From Bacteroides caecigallinarum (GTDB taxonomy: Bacteria; Bacteroidota; Bacteroidia; Bacteroidales; Bacteroidaceae): a stretch of 64,000 bases of DNA. Within the stretch, counting starts at the first letter, position 1, and every line of letters begins with the position of its first letter. Below, in pieces: positions 9,988 to 18,816 of the stretch. Both the position numbers and the translations under genes were made by a program. The stretch is taken from positions 34,214-98,213 of the forward strand of contig NZ_JACJLE010000005.1 of assembly GCF_016901995.1 (NCBI RefSeq), read 5' to 3'. The notes beneath the pieces were generated by a model. It was not told the origin of the DNA and searched no databases. It saw only the letters and a program-made list of their open reading frames with translations.

Positions 9988-12900
9988 TTGTTCTGCCCTT
10001 TCTGGTCTCTATATTCTGATGGGGTCATTCCCATTTTCTGTTTGAAGCATTTGCTGAAATATCTTGGATCGTTTATTCCAACCATGTATGCTATTTGTGT
10101 GATGGAGTATTCTCCAGACTCTATCAGCTTGATTGCTTTGTTTATTCTTACTTCTTTAATGAATTCTACAGGAGCAAGGCCGGTAAGTGTCTTCAGCTTC
10201 TTGAAGAAAACGGATCGGCTTACCGCCATCTCTTTTACAAGATCGTCCACAACCAATTCGCTGTTGTCTATTCTGCTTTCCATCAGTTCCAACAGCTTGT
10301 CCATGAATTTTCTGTCGCTTGGGGACATGTCAGGAACTTGCGACTCATTATCTTCTGTCTTGTTGTCCGTGTTCAGACTTTGATCCAATAATCTTTCTCT
10401 GTATGCTTGCTGGATCTTCAGTTTCCTTTGCAGGATGTTTTTAACCCTCGCTTTAAGGTAAGTGGCGCTGAAAGGTTTTGTTATATAGTCGTCTGCTCCG
10501 TATTCCAACCCTTCAAGCTTGCTTTCAATAGCGGTTTTTGCTGTCAGTAGGATTAGAGGTATATGGCTGGTCGTTATTTCGCCTCTTAGTTCCTGCATCA
10601 TTTGGAATCCGTCCTTTACAGGCATCATTACATCGCTTATGATGATGTCAGGTACATATTTTAATGCTTTTTCCTTTCCTTCTTCACCATTTGCGGCTTC
10701 TATAACATGGTAGTCTGCATTAAATATGTTATGTAGAAATTGTCTTAACTCGGAGTTGTCTTCTACGATAAGCATAATGTCTTTGTTAGTATCGATCTCT
10801 TCATCTTCTTTTGTAACTTCATTATTACGTTCTGCAACGGTGTATTCTGTGCCTGATGCATAATCCATGTCATTCTGCAAGAATTCTACTTTGTTGTCGT
10901 AATGTTCTTTGCCTTTCTTGAAATCGATTTTGAAGCAGCTTCCTTCGTTTGGCTTGCTTGTTACTGTGATTTCTGCTTTATGCATATCTACAAAGTCTTT
11001 AACCAGTGAAAGGCCTATTCCGGTACTCAATTGTGATGTTCCTTTTGTCTCAACATGGTTTTCAAAACGTACAAACAGTTTCTTTTTCTTATTTTCGGTT
11101 ATTCCAACTCCTTTGTCTATAACAGAAATAGCTACAGTATCTTCATTTTCGTGTATAGTTATTTTTATAGATTTTCCGTCTGGAGTATATTTGAATGCGT
11201 TTGAAAGAAGGTTATATATTATCTTCTCATATTTGTCGGCATCAACCCATAAATAGATTGAGCTCTTGTTTGTTTCAATGTCGTATGATATGTTGCGTTC
11301 TTTTGCTACTGCCTCGAAGTATTCCATCACTTTGCGGGTGAAAGAGACTACTTCAAGTAATTGTACCTGCATCTTCATTTTCTTGTTTTGTATTTTCCTG
11401 AAATCAAGAATCTGGTTTACAAGTCTGAGCATACGGTTTGCATTACGTTCCACCACGGAAAGTTGTTCACGAATTCCGCCTGGAAGATCTTTTTCTTCAA
11501 GGATATTCTCAAGTGGAGCAGTGATGAGTGTCAACGGAGTTCTGAGCTCATGGGATATGTCTGTAAAGAATCTCAGCTTCAGGTCTGTAAGCTGGTGTTC
11601 CATCACTACTTTATGTTTCAGTCGGTATATGGTTGATAGAATATATACAGCAGTGAACACTATCAACAGTAGTACAAATACGTATATGAGATATGCCAAT
11701 GGTGTCTCCCAAAATGATGGCAGAATCCTTATATTAAGATTTCGTGTATTGTCAATCCATACGCCATCGGAGTTCGTTGAGCGTACTTTGAATACATAAT
11801 CGCCTTTCGGCAAATTAGTGTATGTGGCCATTCTCTGTTTGCCTACATAGTTCCAGTTCTTTTCAAATCCGTCTAATATGTATGCATATTGAATGTCCGA
11901 AGGGGTAGTGTAGTCCAATGCTGCAAATTGTATAGTGAATATGTTTTCTTTGTGTGAGAGTGTAAGACGTTCTATATCATCTATTGTACATTCTTTTAAC
12001 GGAGCTGTTCCCGGAACTACTGTGTTGTTGGCAAGCAGTAATTGTGTGAATATAACCGGTGGCTCATATATACTTTTCTTTATAGAGTCAGGATTGAAAT
12101 AGAAGATACCTTGATTTGTTCCAAATACCATGTCTCCATTTGACAAGTACTCGGATGATGCTTCACTGAAACGTATCTTGAAGTTCCTATGTCTGTCCTG
12201 GAAATTTTCAAAACGTTCGTCCTCCGGATTGAATTTTGTAAGTCCGTTTTCTGTACTTATCCATAACAGCCCGTTCTTGTCTTCCTGGATAGACAGTAGT
12301 ATGTCTGATGGGAGTCCATCTTTAACCGTATATGTCTTGAAACTTACTTTGCCATCTTGACTTATACTGTTCAGTCTGTTAAGGCCTCCTCCGAATGTGG
12401 CAATATATAATTCTCCGTTATGTGTAGGAGTTATCCAGTGTACATCATTATTGCTTAATGTAGTAGGATCGTCCGGTGAACGCATATAATGATGGAACAC
12501 GGCTTCTGATGGATTTTCGAAGTCGAGTTCTGTCATAACCAATCCTCCTGTGGTGGCTATCCATAGCCTGTTTTTTTCATCGGCAGTTATGTATCTTACC
12601 TTATTGCATTCTTTTATAGGAAATCCTTTAAGTATGTTTCGATGATTGATAAATACAGTTTCACCTTTCTCGTTCTTAGTGATATAGTTTATGCCATTTG
12701 AGAATGTTGCAATCCATATCCTTCCCGAATTATCTTCGTATATGCAATAAACATTATTGTCTGACAGACTGTAAATGTCATCAGGATTATATTGGTAGCG
12801 TGTAAGACGGAACTGCATTGCATCGGCGGTCGGTTCTGCCTTTATCAACCCGGCACCTTTAGTAGCCAGCCACATTATTCCTTTGCTGTCGCACATCATG

Positions 12901-14414
12901 TAATAGACATTTCCTAATAATGGAGCTCCTGATTGGGATATTCGGCCTGTTTCTGTCATGTATCCTATTTCGCTGTACTTATTGTCATAAACCTTCAGCA
13001 TTCCATCTTTGAGTCCTACCCAAAGGTTACCGTTGTACTCCTGATATGCCCTTACTTCATTGCTTAATGTTTCATAGTGGGATTCTACCGGACGTTTAAT
13101 TCTGAAATGTTCGGTTCTGAATGTTACTTTTTCAAGTCCCTTAGAGTGTGTACACATCCATAAGTTACCCTGCCGATCAGAAAAAGCGCTGTGTATTTTA
13201 TTTGAAAAGTGCCATTTCCCGCCATTCATGCTGTTATAGAATGGTACCAGACTATTTTTCTCTCTGTCAAAATATGAGAATCCTCCACCGTATGGATGTA
13301 CCCATAGAGACCCGAATATATCTTCGTGTATATGGAATGCCGGTCTGGATCTGTCTGTATTTGTAGGTTCAGCATATACCTTTTCTATTTTGATTTTATT
13401 GGTATATGGATTATAGTGTGCAACTTCTCCGGTCACATTTTGCTCAAACCATACTTCGTCAGCAGTATCTTTATATATATCGTCAATGCTTGCATCGGGA
13501 AGCATGTTTGGCTTGAAATGTTCGTAAGTATCGTTTTTTATGTCATATACGAAAAAGCCGTCTTTCTTGGAGGCTATAATAAGTTTATCATTTTTCTCTA
13601 TGTATTTTATACCTGTTATATTTGATTGTATAGGGAGTTTAAGTGGAGTGAAAATATTATTACCTTTATTCAGAATCCAAACGTATCCGTTGTTTGCACC
13701 GAAAAACAGCTTGTCTTTGTTCTCTTCAAGTGTGAAGAACTTTTGTTTTCTTACTATGCCGTCTTTGCCTGAACTGTTAAGTTCGAAAAAAACTTCAGGA
13801 TTATTACCCGGTTTATTGAAACATGCGAGTCCGTTGTCCGACAGTACCCATTCATCGTCTCCTATCTGATAGACGTTAAAGACAGATGATACAGGAAAAA
13901 CTTCGGAACCGGAAGAATAATATTCTGTAGTGATCTTTTTGCTTATAGAGTCTGTTATAATTCTTATTGCTCCTCTATTTTGTGATAGTAACCAGACGTT
14001 ACCGTTTGGAAGTGTTTTTATTCTTGTTATCGGTATGTGTATTTCTGTATTGTCATAGTCTGGTACACTTTCAAATATTTCAGTACGCGGATCAAAGCGA
14101 AAAGCGCGCTCATCGTATGTAAGCATCCAAATGTATCCGTATTTGTCAAGCTCCATACAGTCAACACGATTATTTGTCAGTGCTATTTCATTGTCCAGAA
14201 ATCCTTTGTAAGTATGGAATGTGTATCCGTCGAACTTGTTTATGCCATTCCATGTTGAGAACCACATATTTCCTTTATTGTCCTGCAATATATCCATAAC
14301 TGTGTTTTCGGACAGACCGTCTTCTGAAGAATAATGCGTTATTACGCAGTCTGTTTGTGAATAAACATTTACTATCTGTAGCAATAAAAGGATAAAAATC
14401 GAAAAGTTCTTCAT
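9984..14414 (-). CDS. Hybrid two-component sensor/regulator (HTCS) for pectin use
   Basis: This single protein of about 1476 residues joins sensor kinase and DNA-binding regulator. From the N-terminus: a signal peptide ending VNVYSQ; a long region of two-bladed-propeller (Reg_prop) repeats with motifs such as GLSENTVMDILQD and LWISTENGLTKFNP; a Y_Y_Y domain at about 820-890; one membrane helix at about 900-930; a HisKA domain with phospho-His near 955 in DISHELRTPL; a HATPase domain with NLLSNAFKY; a receiver domain with phospho-Asp near 1261 in ISDVMMP; and an AraC-type helix-turn-helix at the C-terminus. Met at 14414 was preferred over one ten codons upstream because the signal peptide begins there. 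HTCS proteins sense periplasmic oligosaccharides and activate adjacent susCD operons. It sits between two pectin operons and probably controls one or both. Confidence 0.94.
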   Translation of the reverse strand: MKNFSIFILLLLQIVNVYSQTDCVITHYSSEDGLSENTVMDILQDNKGNMWFSTWNGINKFDGYTFHTYKGFLDNEIALTNNRVDCMELDKYGYIWMLTYDERAFRFDPRTEIFESVPDYDNTEIHIPITRIKTLPNGNVWLLSQNRGAIRIITDSISKKITTEYYSSGSEVFPVSSVFNVYQIGDDEWVLSDNGLACFNKPGNNPEVFFELNSSGKDGIVRKQKFFTLEENKDKLFFGANNGYVWILNKGNNIFTPLKLPIQSNITGIKYIEKNDKLIIASKKDGFFVYDIKNDTYEHFKPNMLPDASIDDIYKDTADEVWFEQNVTGEVAHYNPYTNKIKIEKVYAEPTNTDRSRPAFHIHEDIFGSLWVHPYGGGFSYFDREKNSLVPFYNSMNGGKWHFSNKIHSAFSDRQGNLWMCTHSKGLEKVTFRTEHFRIKRPVESHYETLSNEVRAYQEYNGNLWVGLKDGMLKVYDNKYSEIGYMTETGRISQSGAPLLGNVYYMMCDSKGIMWLATKGAGLIKAEPTADAMQFRLTRYQYNPDDIYSLSDNNVYCIYEDNSGRIWIATFSNGINYITKNEKGETVFINHRNILKGFPIKECNKVRYITADEKNRLWIATTGGLVMTELDFENPSEAVFHHYMRSPDDPTTLSNNDVHWITPTHNGELYIATFGGGLNRLNSISQDGKVSFKTYTVKDGLPSDILLSIQEDKNGLLWISTENGLTKFNPEDERFENFQDRHRNFKIRFSEASSEYLSNGDMVFGTNQGIFYFNPDSIKKSIYEPPVIFTQLLLANNTVVPGTAPLKECTIDDIERLTLSHKENIFTIQFAALDYTTPSDIQYAYILDGFEKNWNYVGKQRMATYTNLPKGDYVFKVRSTNSDGVWIDNTRNLNIRILPSFWETPLAYLIYVFVLLLIVFTAVYILSTIYRLKHKVVMEHQLTDLKLRFFTDISHELRTPLTLITAPLENILEEKDLPGGIREQLSVVERNANRMLRLVNQILDFRKIQNKKMKMQVQLLEVVSFTRKVMEYFEAVAKERNISYDIETNKSSIYLWVDADKYEKIIYNLLSNAFKYTPDGKSIKITIHENEDTVAISVIDKGVGITENKKKKLFVRFENHVETKGTSQLSTGIGLSLVKDFVDMHKAEITVTSKPNEGSCFKIDFKKGKEHYDNKVEFLQNDMDYASGTEYTVAERNNEVTKEDEEIDTNKDIMLIVEDNSELRQFLHNIFNADYHVIEAANGEEGKEKALKYVPDIIISDVMMPVKDGFQMMQELRGEITTSHIPLILLTAKTAIESKLEGLEYGADDYITKPFSATYLKARVKNILQRKLKIQQAYRERLLDQSLNTDNKTEDNESQVPDMSPSDRKFMDKLLELMESRIDNSELVVDDLVKEMAVSRSVFFKKLKTLTGLAPVEFIKEVRINKAIKLIESGEYSITQIAYMVGINDPRYFSKCFKQKMGMTPSEYRDQKGQNK

Positions 14415-14458
14415 GATAATGTTTTTGCCTATTTTTATAAACATATTGATATTTTTAT

Positions 14459-14510
14459 ATCATTGCAAATATAATGAAAAAATGATTTTTTGGAGTATAT
14501 TTGCAATGAT
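14459..14510. promoter_or_regulatory. Symmetric divergent promoter between HTCS and esterase
   Basis: A perfect 15-base inverted repeat (ATCATTGCAAATATA at 14459-14473 and its complement at 14496-14510, 22-base spacer) contains a TATATTTG -7 box on each strand. The minus-strand box at 14466-14473 points to the HTCS gene. The plus-strand box at 14496-14503 points to the esterase gene. The start codons lie at 14414 and 14526. Confidence 0.7.
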
Positions 14511-14525
14511 AACTGGTGATAAAAT

Positions 14526-15680
14526 ATGAATATAGTTACTTTATTTTTAGTGTTTTTATTTGTGCTAGGGCATACTAAAGCTCAAAGTACTTCCGATAGG
14601 TTTGAGATAAATAAAAATCTGCCGGTTTATTATGATCGGATGAAAAGTCTGTTGACATATCCCATGTCGTGGCAATCGCAGAAAAATAAGGATTTTGATG
14701 TTTGGAAGAAACAGGCTCGTGAGATTCTTTTTGAATGTATGGATATTGTTCAGCCTGCTCCTGACGATTATGATATGAAAGTTATAGATAGCGAACAACG
14801 GGAGGGCTACAGAGCGTTGAAGATTGAATTCAATATATCCAAGTGGTCAAGAGTTCCTGCTTATCTGCTTGTTCCTGACGGTGAAGGTGTATTCCCTTCT
14901 GTGGTTATGCTACATGATCATGGAGCACATTTCCTTATAGGAAAGGAGAAAATGATACGACCTTTTAATGTGGACCGTGAAATCGTGTCTGATGCAGATT
15001 TATGGGCATTGAAATGTTATGATGGCAGATATGTTGGTGACTATTTTGCTATGAACGGATATGTGGTATTGTCGGTGGATGCCTTGTTTTGGGGAGATAG
15101 AGGTTGTAAGGAAGGTATTGACTATGACCGTCAGCAGGCATTGGCTTCGAATTTCATGCAGATGGGTGCTTCATGGGGAGCTTATATAAATATGGATGAT
15201 ATGAGGAGTGTTGAATTTCTGGCATCTTTGCCTTTCGTTGATAGTGACAGGATAGGATGTCTGGGCTTTTCAATGGGAGCCTACCGTTCTTGGATGCTTA
15301 GTTCAATGACTGATATGGTTAAAGTCTCCGCTTCAGTATGTTGGATGAATACCACTGATTGTCTTATGACTGTTGATAATAATCAGAATAAAGGTGGATC
15401 GGCTTATTCAATGCTTCTTCCACGTATAAGGAAGTATCTTGATTATCCTCATGTTGCAAGTATTGCATGTCCGAAACCTTCGCTTTTCTTCAATGGCAGT
15501 CAAGACAAACTTTTCCCTGTAGAGGGAGTGACGGATGCTTATCGTCAGATGAAAGAGGTTTGGGATAGTGTTGGAGCATCCGATAAGTTGGTCACTAAAA
15601 TGTGGGATGAGAAACATTTCTTTAATAAGAAAATGCAGGAGGAAGTCTTGGATTTCTTTAATAAATGGTTAAAGCCCTAA
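14526..15680 (+). CDS. Secreted alpha/beta-hydrolase esterase
   Basis: This 384-residue protein has a signal peptide ending near residue 20 (GHTKAQ). It has an alpha/beta-hydrolase core with the nucleophile elbow GFSMGAYRS (Ser249), a likely acid in NGSQDKLF (Asp327) and a likely base in WDEKHFF (His364). The motif SVVMLHDHGAHF at about 125-136 would form the oxyanion region, as in the Abhydrolase_7/dienelactone-hydrolase-like group. Its place in a pectin locus makes a carbohydrate esterase (methyl or acetyl ester removal) likely, and a CE19-like pectin methylesterase is one possibility. The exact ester cannot be read from the sequence. It is transcribed divergently from the HTCS gene through a shared symmetric promoter. 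Confidence 0.8.
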   Translation: MNIVTLFLVFLFVLGHTKAQSTSDRFEINKNLPVYYDRMKSLLTYPMSWQSQKNKDFDVWKKQAREILFECMDIVQPAPDDYDMKVIDSEQREGYRALKIEFNISKWSRVPAYLLVPDGEGVFPSVVMLHDHGAHFLIGKEKMIRPFNVDREIVSDADLWALKCYDGRYVGDYFAMNGYVVLSVDALFWGDRGCKEGIDYDRQQALASNFMQMGASWGAYINMDDMRSVEFLASLPFVDSDRIGCLGFSMGAYRSWMLSSMTDMVKVSASVCWMNTTDCLMTVDNNQNKGGSAYSMLLPRIRKYLDYPHVASIACPKPSLFFNGSQDKLFPVEGVTDAYRQMKEVWDSVGASDKLVTKMWDEKHFFNKKMQEEVLDFFNKWLKP

Positions 15681-15703
15681 TGACTTTCGTCTTCGGGCTT
15701 TAA
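15669..15703. terminator. Hairpin between convergent esterase genes
   Basis: TTAAAGCCC (15669-15677) pairs perfectly with GGGCTTTAA (15695-15703) around the stop codon of the plus-strand esterase. There is no strong T tract, so termination efficiency is uncertain. Confidence 0.45.
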
Positions 15704-15733
15704 CTGTTAATGTATTCTCTATTGGGATACCTT

Positions 15734-17044
15734 TTATTTCAGGTGTTTTTTTATCCATTCCAGATGTCCGCGCTCTGTCTCTTCTGATGTCCAATGTTCA
15801 TTAATTGGAGTTATAAGCGCTTCTTTATTGCATTCAAGGGTGTTGTAAACTGCATAACTTGTAGTCGGTGGACAGGTGTTGTCGTTGAATCCCCATGTCA
15901 TGAAAGTGTCAGCCTTTATCAGTCGTGCAAAATTTACCACATCATAATATGACATAATTTCCAGCTTTTCTTTAGTGTCCATTCCTCTTGTACGGAAGAA
16001 ATGCGGATATCCTCCTGCACGTCCTGCCATATATCCTGCCATATCGCTTAGTGCAGGATGATTTACTACACATGCTGTCACTCTTTTGTCAAGCCCGGCA
16101 GTAATCATGGCAAGTGCTCCGCCTTGGCTGCCACCTTGTACTATGACATTCTTACCGTCCCATTCCGGTAGTGATGTGAGCAGGTCGATACAACGCAGAC
16201 ATGACAGATATACACGTTTCATGTAATAATTGTCTTTATTGTCCAGTCCGTTTGTTAGGTATCCGTTTTCTTTACCGTTGAAAGCATTGCTTATCTCCTT
16301 AAATTGCTCTTCGCTCATGGTAGGATTAAGTCCATGTATTTCGAATTCCAGACGGATAAATCCTTCTTCGGCATAATATTTGTGTCTGAGAGGCTCCTTT
16401 ATTGTTTTGATTCCTGCTCCTGGAGGAGACAATACAACCGGACAGCTTTCTGGTTTTGCATTTTTGGGATAAAAGAGATAGCCGTAAACAGCTTGTCCTC
16501 TGTTGTTGAGCTGCAGCTTTATAAGATAGCAGTCTATCTTCTCAGTACAATATTCTTCTGCCTTTTCTTTGGTGTATTTCAGTGGAAATTCTGATGCTTC
16601 TTTGATGTTGTTCTTCCAAAAATCCATGAAACCATCGGGCATTTCAGTATAAGGCTTTATTTTATCCGGAGAAAATCCGACTTTTACGTGATGGCTGTAT
16701 TTTCTTCCGTTTATCATTACACTGAATATACAGTCGCGGAATCCCGGTTTATCCAATGTGCCTATATTTATTTCAGCCTTACCGTTCTTCAATACTATGC
16801 TTCCCGTTTTGTCGGATGGCATAAGTTCGCTTCCCGTCTCATATCTTACAGTTATTCCATCCTGTGGTATTCCATATTTGAAAAGGCTGATCTTTATTTT
16901 TGCCTTTTCGCCTGTACGGTATATCCAGTCCGGATGGTCAGGTTCTGTAACCCATAGCAGATCACTTCTGTAAGGGTAATTTTCTGCCATGGACAGAATG
17001 GTCATTATACAAACTGTTATTGTAAGTAATATTCTGTTTCTCAT
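15734..17044 (-). CDS. Acetyl xylan esterase-like carbohydrate esterase (CE7)
   Basis: This 436-residue protein has a signal peptide ending near residue 20 (ILSMAENYPYR). An N-terminal beta-rich domain covers about 25-125, and a CE7/AXE1 alpha/beta-hydrolase domain follows. The nucleophile elbow is QGGSQGGALA (Ser306). The acid is probably Asp388 in WGFNDNTCPP. The base is His417 or His427 near the C-terminus. CE7 enzymes remove acetyl groups from sugars and oligosaccharides. Here it is the last gene of a minus-strand operon with susCD, GH105 and a CE12-CE8 protein, only four bases after the latter, so acetylated pectin oligosaccharides are the likelier substrate than xylan (inference from context). 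Confidence 0.88.
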   Translation of the reverse strand: MRNRILLTITVCIMTILSMAENYPYRSDLLWVTEPDHPDWIYRTGEKAKIKISLFKYGIPQDGITVRYETGSELMPSDKTGSIVLKNGKAEINIGTLDKPGFRDCIFSVMINGRKYSHHVKVGFSPDKIKPYTEMPDGFMDFWKNNIKEASEFPLKYTKEKAEEYCTEKIDCYLIKLQLNNRGQAVYGYLFYPKNAKPESCPVVLSPPGAGIKTIKEPLRHKYYAEEGFIRLEFEIHGLNPTMSEEQFKEISNAFNGKENGYLTNGLDNKDNYYMKRVYLSCLRCIDLLTSLPEWDGKNVIVQGGSQGGALAMITAGLDKRVTACVVNHPALSDMAGYMAGRAGGYPHFFRTRGMDTKEKLEIMSYYDVVNFARLIKADTFMTWGFNDNTCPPTTSYAVYNTLECNKEALITPINEHWTSEETERGHLEWIKKHLK

Positions 17045-17048
17045 TTAA

Positions 17049-18800
17049 TTATCTCTTGATGTTTAATAATGCATTACCATTCTTTGAAGGATTCCAACCA
17101 TCGTTTCCGGATAAAACTTCTACAATGCTGTAGCCCTCAGTATTTTTCAACTGTTTTGAATAAGCGACACGTTTTCCAGGGTTGGCTCCTTCTCCTTTGC
17201 TCTTGTATTCAGCATAAAAAACAGTTTTTTCGTTATTCTTGTTTCTCCAGTTGTCCCATCCTTCAGGAAGGATATGCTTGCCCATATTGCATTGTATAAA
17301 TACTGCTTGTGCATATGGTCGCCAAGGACGTGACAAATATACTTTGTCCACATCAGAGTTGGCTGTTATCTCACAATTATAGAACACATATCCGTATTTC
17401 TGTCCTTTGTCAGTTGACGGAGCAGTGATGTATCCGTTTCCTATGCTGTGTATATGACAACGGTTGAATACAGCAGTTGACCATCCGAATATGAAGTCAA
17501 CAGTTCCTTCGATATAACATTCGTCATAGTACTGTCTGCATCCTTTTCCATAGGTATATAATGTATCTTGAAAACCTAGAAATCTGCATTTCTTGAAATA
17601 TGCCCTGTCTGCACTTACTAAACATGCTACAGCCTGTCCTACAGGTCCTGACGTGTTTTCGAATGTAATGTTTTCAGCATAAAAGTCAGGTGCGTATATA
17701 TAGCAGGATGATGATCCTGAAGTGCCTTTGTTTTCTCCGAATATGTTAGGCTTGCTTGCATAGTCATCATAAGTTATTTTTACTTCGCCTTGACCTATAA
17801 GAGATACAGCATTCTTACTTGCCGGTATTATGACTTTCTCTTTGTATGAGCCTTCTTTTATCAGAATTGTTGTTCTTGCGTTCTTTCTGTAGTCAGGTAC
17901 AGCATTAATAGCTTCCTGCACAGTGAAAAAGTCGCCGGAACCGTCTTTGGCTACTACTAAATCATAGTGGCGTACGTACTGTTGTAGTTCGGGTATTGCT
18001 TCGGCTACAGCTTTTACAGCCATTTCTGCTATAACAGAAGCTCCATGTACATTCAAATGTGTATTGTCTTCTCTACCATTGGGTAAGGCAGGCACTGTTT
18101 TAGGCTTAACCCACAGATACAGTTCCTTTGATTTTTGGGGTCCCATACCTTCTACCAATTTGTGAGTAAGGCTGTTTAAATCAATGAAAGTAACATTAAG
18201 TTCTTTTGCGACATTCTTAGGCGAAATCAGATAAGCTCCGTGTGTATCTATAAGTGTCGCTCCTTCTTCAATACTGTCTTTGGGTGCTTTGGGATCAATT
18301 CCGTTGCGTATATCATCCTGCTTTATAGCATTGGCTACAGCATTTCCATCAGCTTTACCGAAGTTACGGCGCACAATTGAGTTGAAAAGAACAGGAATAC
18401 CTCCCTTTGCTCTTGTATCTTCTACAAATTTTTTGAGATTTGCGTCAAATGTTGTTCCCGGATCGGTATGACGGTTCGGATCGTCTTTTTCATCATTATG
18501 ACCGAACTGAATGAATACATAATCGCCTTTTTGTATTTTTGAGAGAACAGCATCCCATCTGCCTTCATTGATAAAACTCTTTGAGCTTCTTCCGTTTACG
18601 GCATGATTGTCTATGGTAATATCATCTGTAAAATATCTTGAAAGCATTTGTCCCCAACCTCTTTCCGGATTTTCTCCTTCAAGTTTTTTGTTAGCCATTG
18701 TTGAGTCACCTATGGTGAATATTGTAATGTTTCGTTTGGCAGGTGTAAATGCTGTTAGGACAAACAGAAGTCCTAACAGAAGTGTAATCTTGTTTTTCAT
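17049..18800 (-). CDS. Rhamnogalacturonan acetylesterase (CE12) fused to pectinesterase (CE8)
   Basis: This 583-residue secreted protein has two catalytic domains. After a signal peptide (about 1-21) comes an SGNH/GDSL domain of CE12 type, with Ser33 in TIGDSTMAN, Gly70 in HAVNGRSS, Asn102 in FGHNDE, and Asp245 and His248 in DNTHLNVHG. From about residue 279 follows a complete CE8 pectinesterase with VVAKDGSGDFFTVQEA, GQAVA, LGFQDTLY, VDFIFGWS and LSRPWRPYA. It should remove acetyl groups from rhamnogalacturonan or galacturonan and methyl esters from homogalacturonan. GH105 precedes it by 16 bases and CE7 follows by four, so they form one operon. Both sets of catalytic residues appear intact. 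In the CE8 part the usual Gly before Arg-Pro-Trp is Ser. Confidence 0.93.
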   Translation of the reverse strand: MKNKITLLLGLLFVLTAFTPAKRNITIFTIGDSTMANKKLEGENPERGWGQMLSRYFTDDITIDNHAVNGRSSKSFINEGRWDAVLSKIQKGDYVFIQFGHNDEKDDPNRHTDPGTTFDANLKKFVEDTRAKGGIPVLFNSIVRRNFGKADGNAVANAIKQDDIRNGIDPKAPKDSIEEGATLIDTHGAYLISPKNVAKELNVTFIDLNSLTHKLVEGMGPQKSKELYLWVKPKTVPALPNGREDNTHLNVHGASVIAEMAVKAVAEAIPELQQYVRHYDLVVAKDGSGDFFTVQEAINAVPDYRKNARTTILIKEGSYKEKVIIPASKNAVSLIGQGEVKITYDDYASKPNIFGENKGTSGSSSCYIYAPDFYAENITFENTSGPVGQAVACLVSADRAYFKKCRFLGFQDTLYTYGKGCRQYYDECYIEGTVDFIFGWSTAVFNRCHIHSIGNGYITAPSTDKGQKYGYVFYNCEITANSDVDKVYLSRPWRPYAQAVFIQCNMGKHILPEGWDNWRNKNNEKTVFYAEYKSKGEGANPGKRVAYSKQLKNTEGYSIVEVLSGNDGWNPSKNGNALLNIKR

Positions 18801-18816
18801 ATTATTTCCCGATTAA

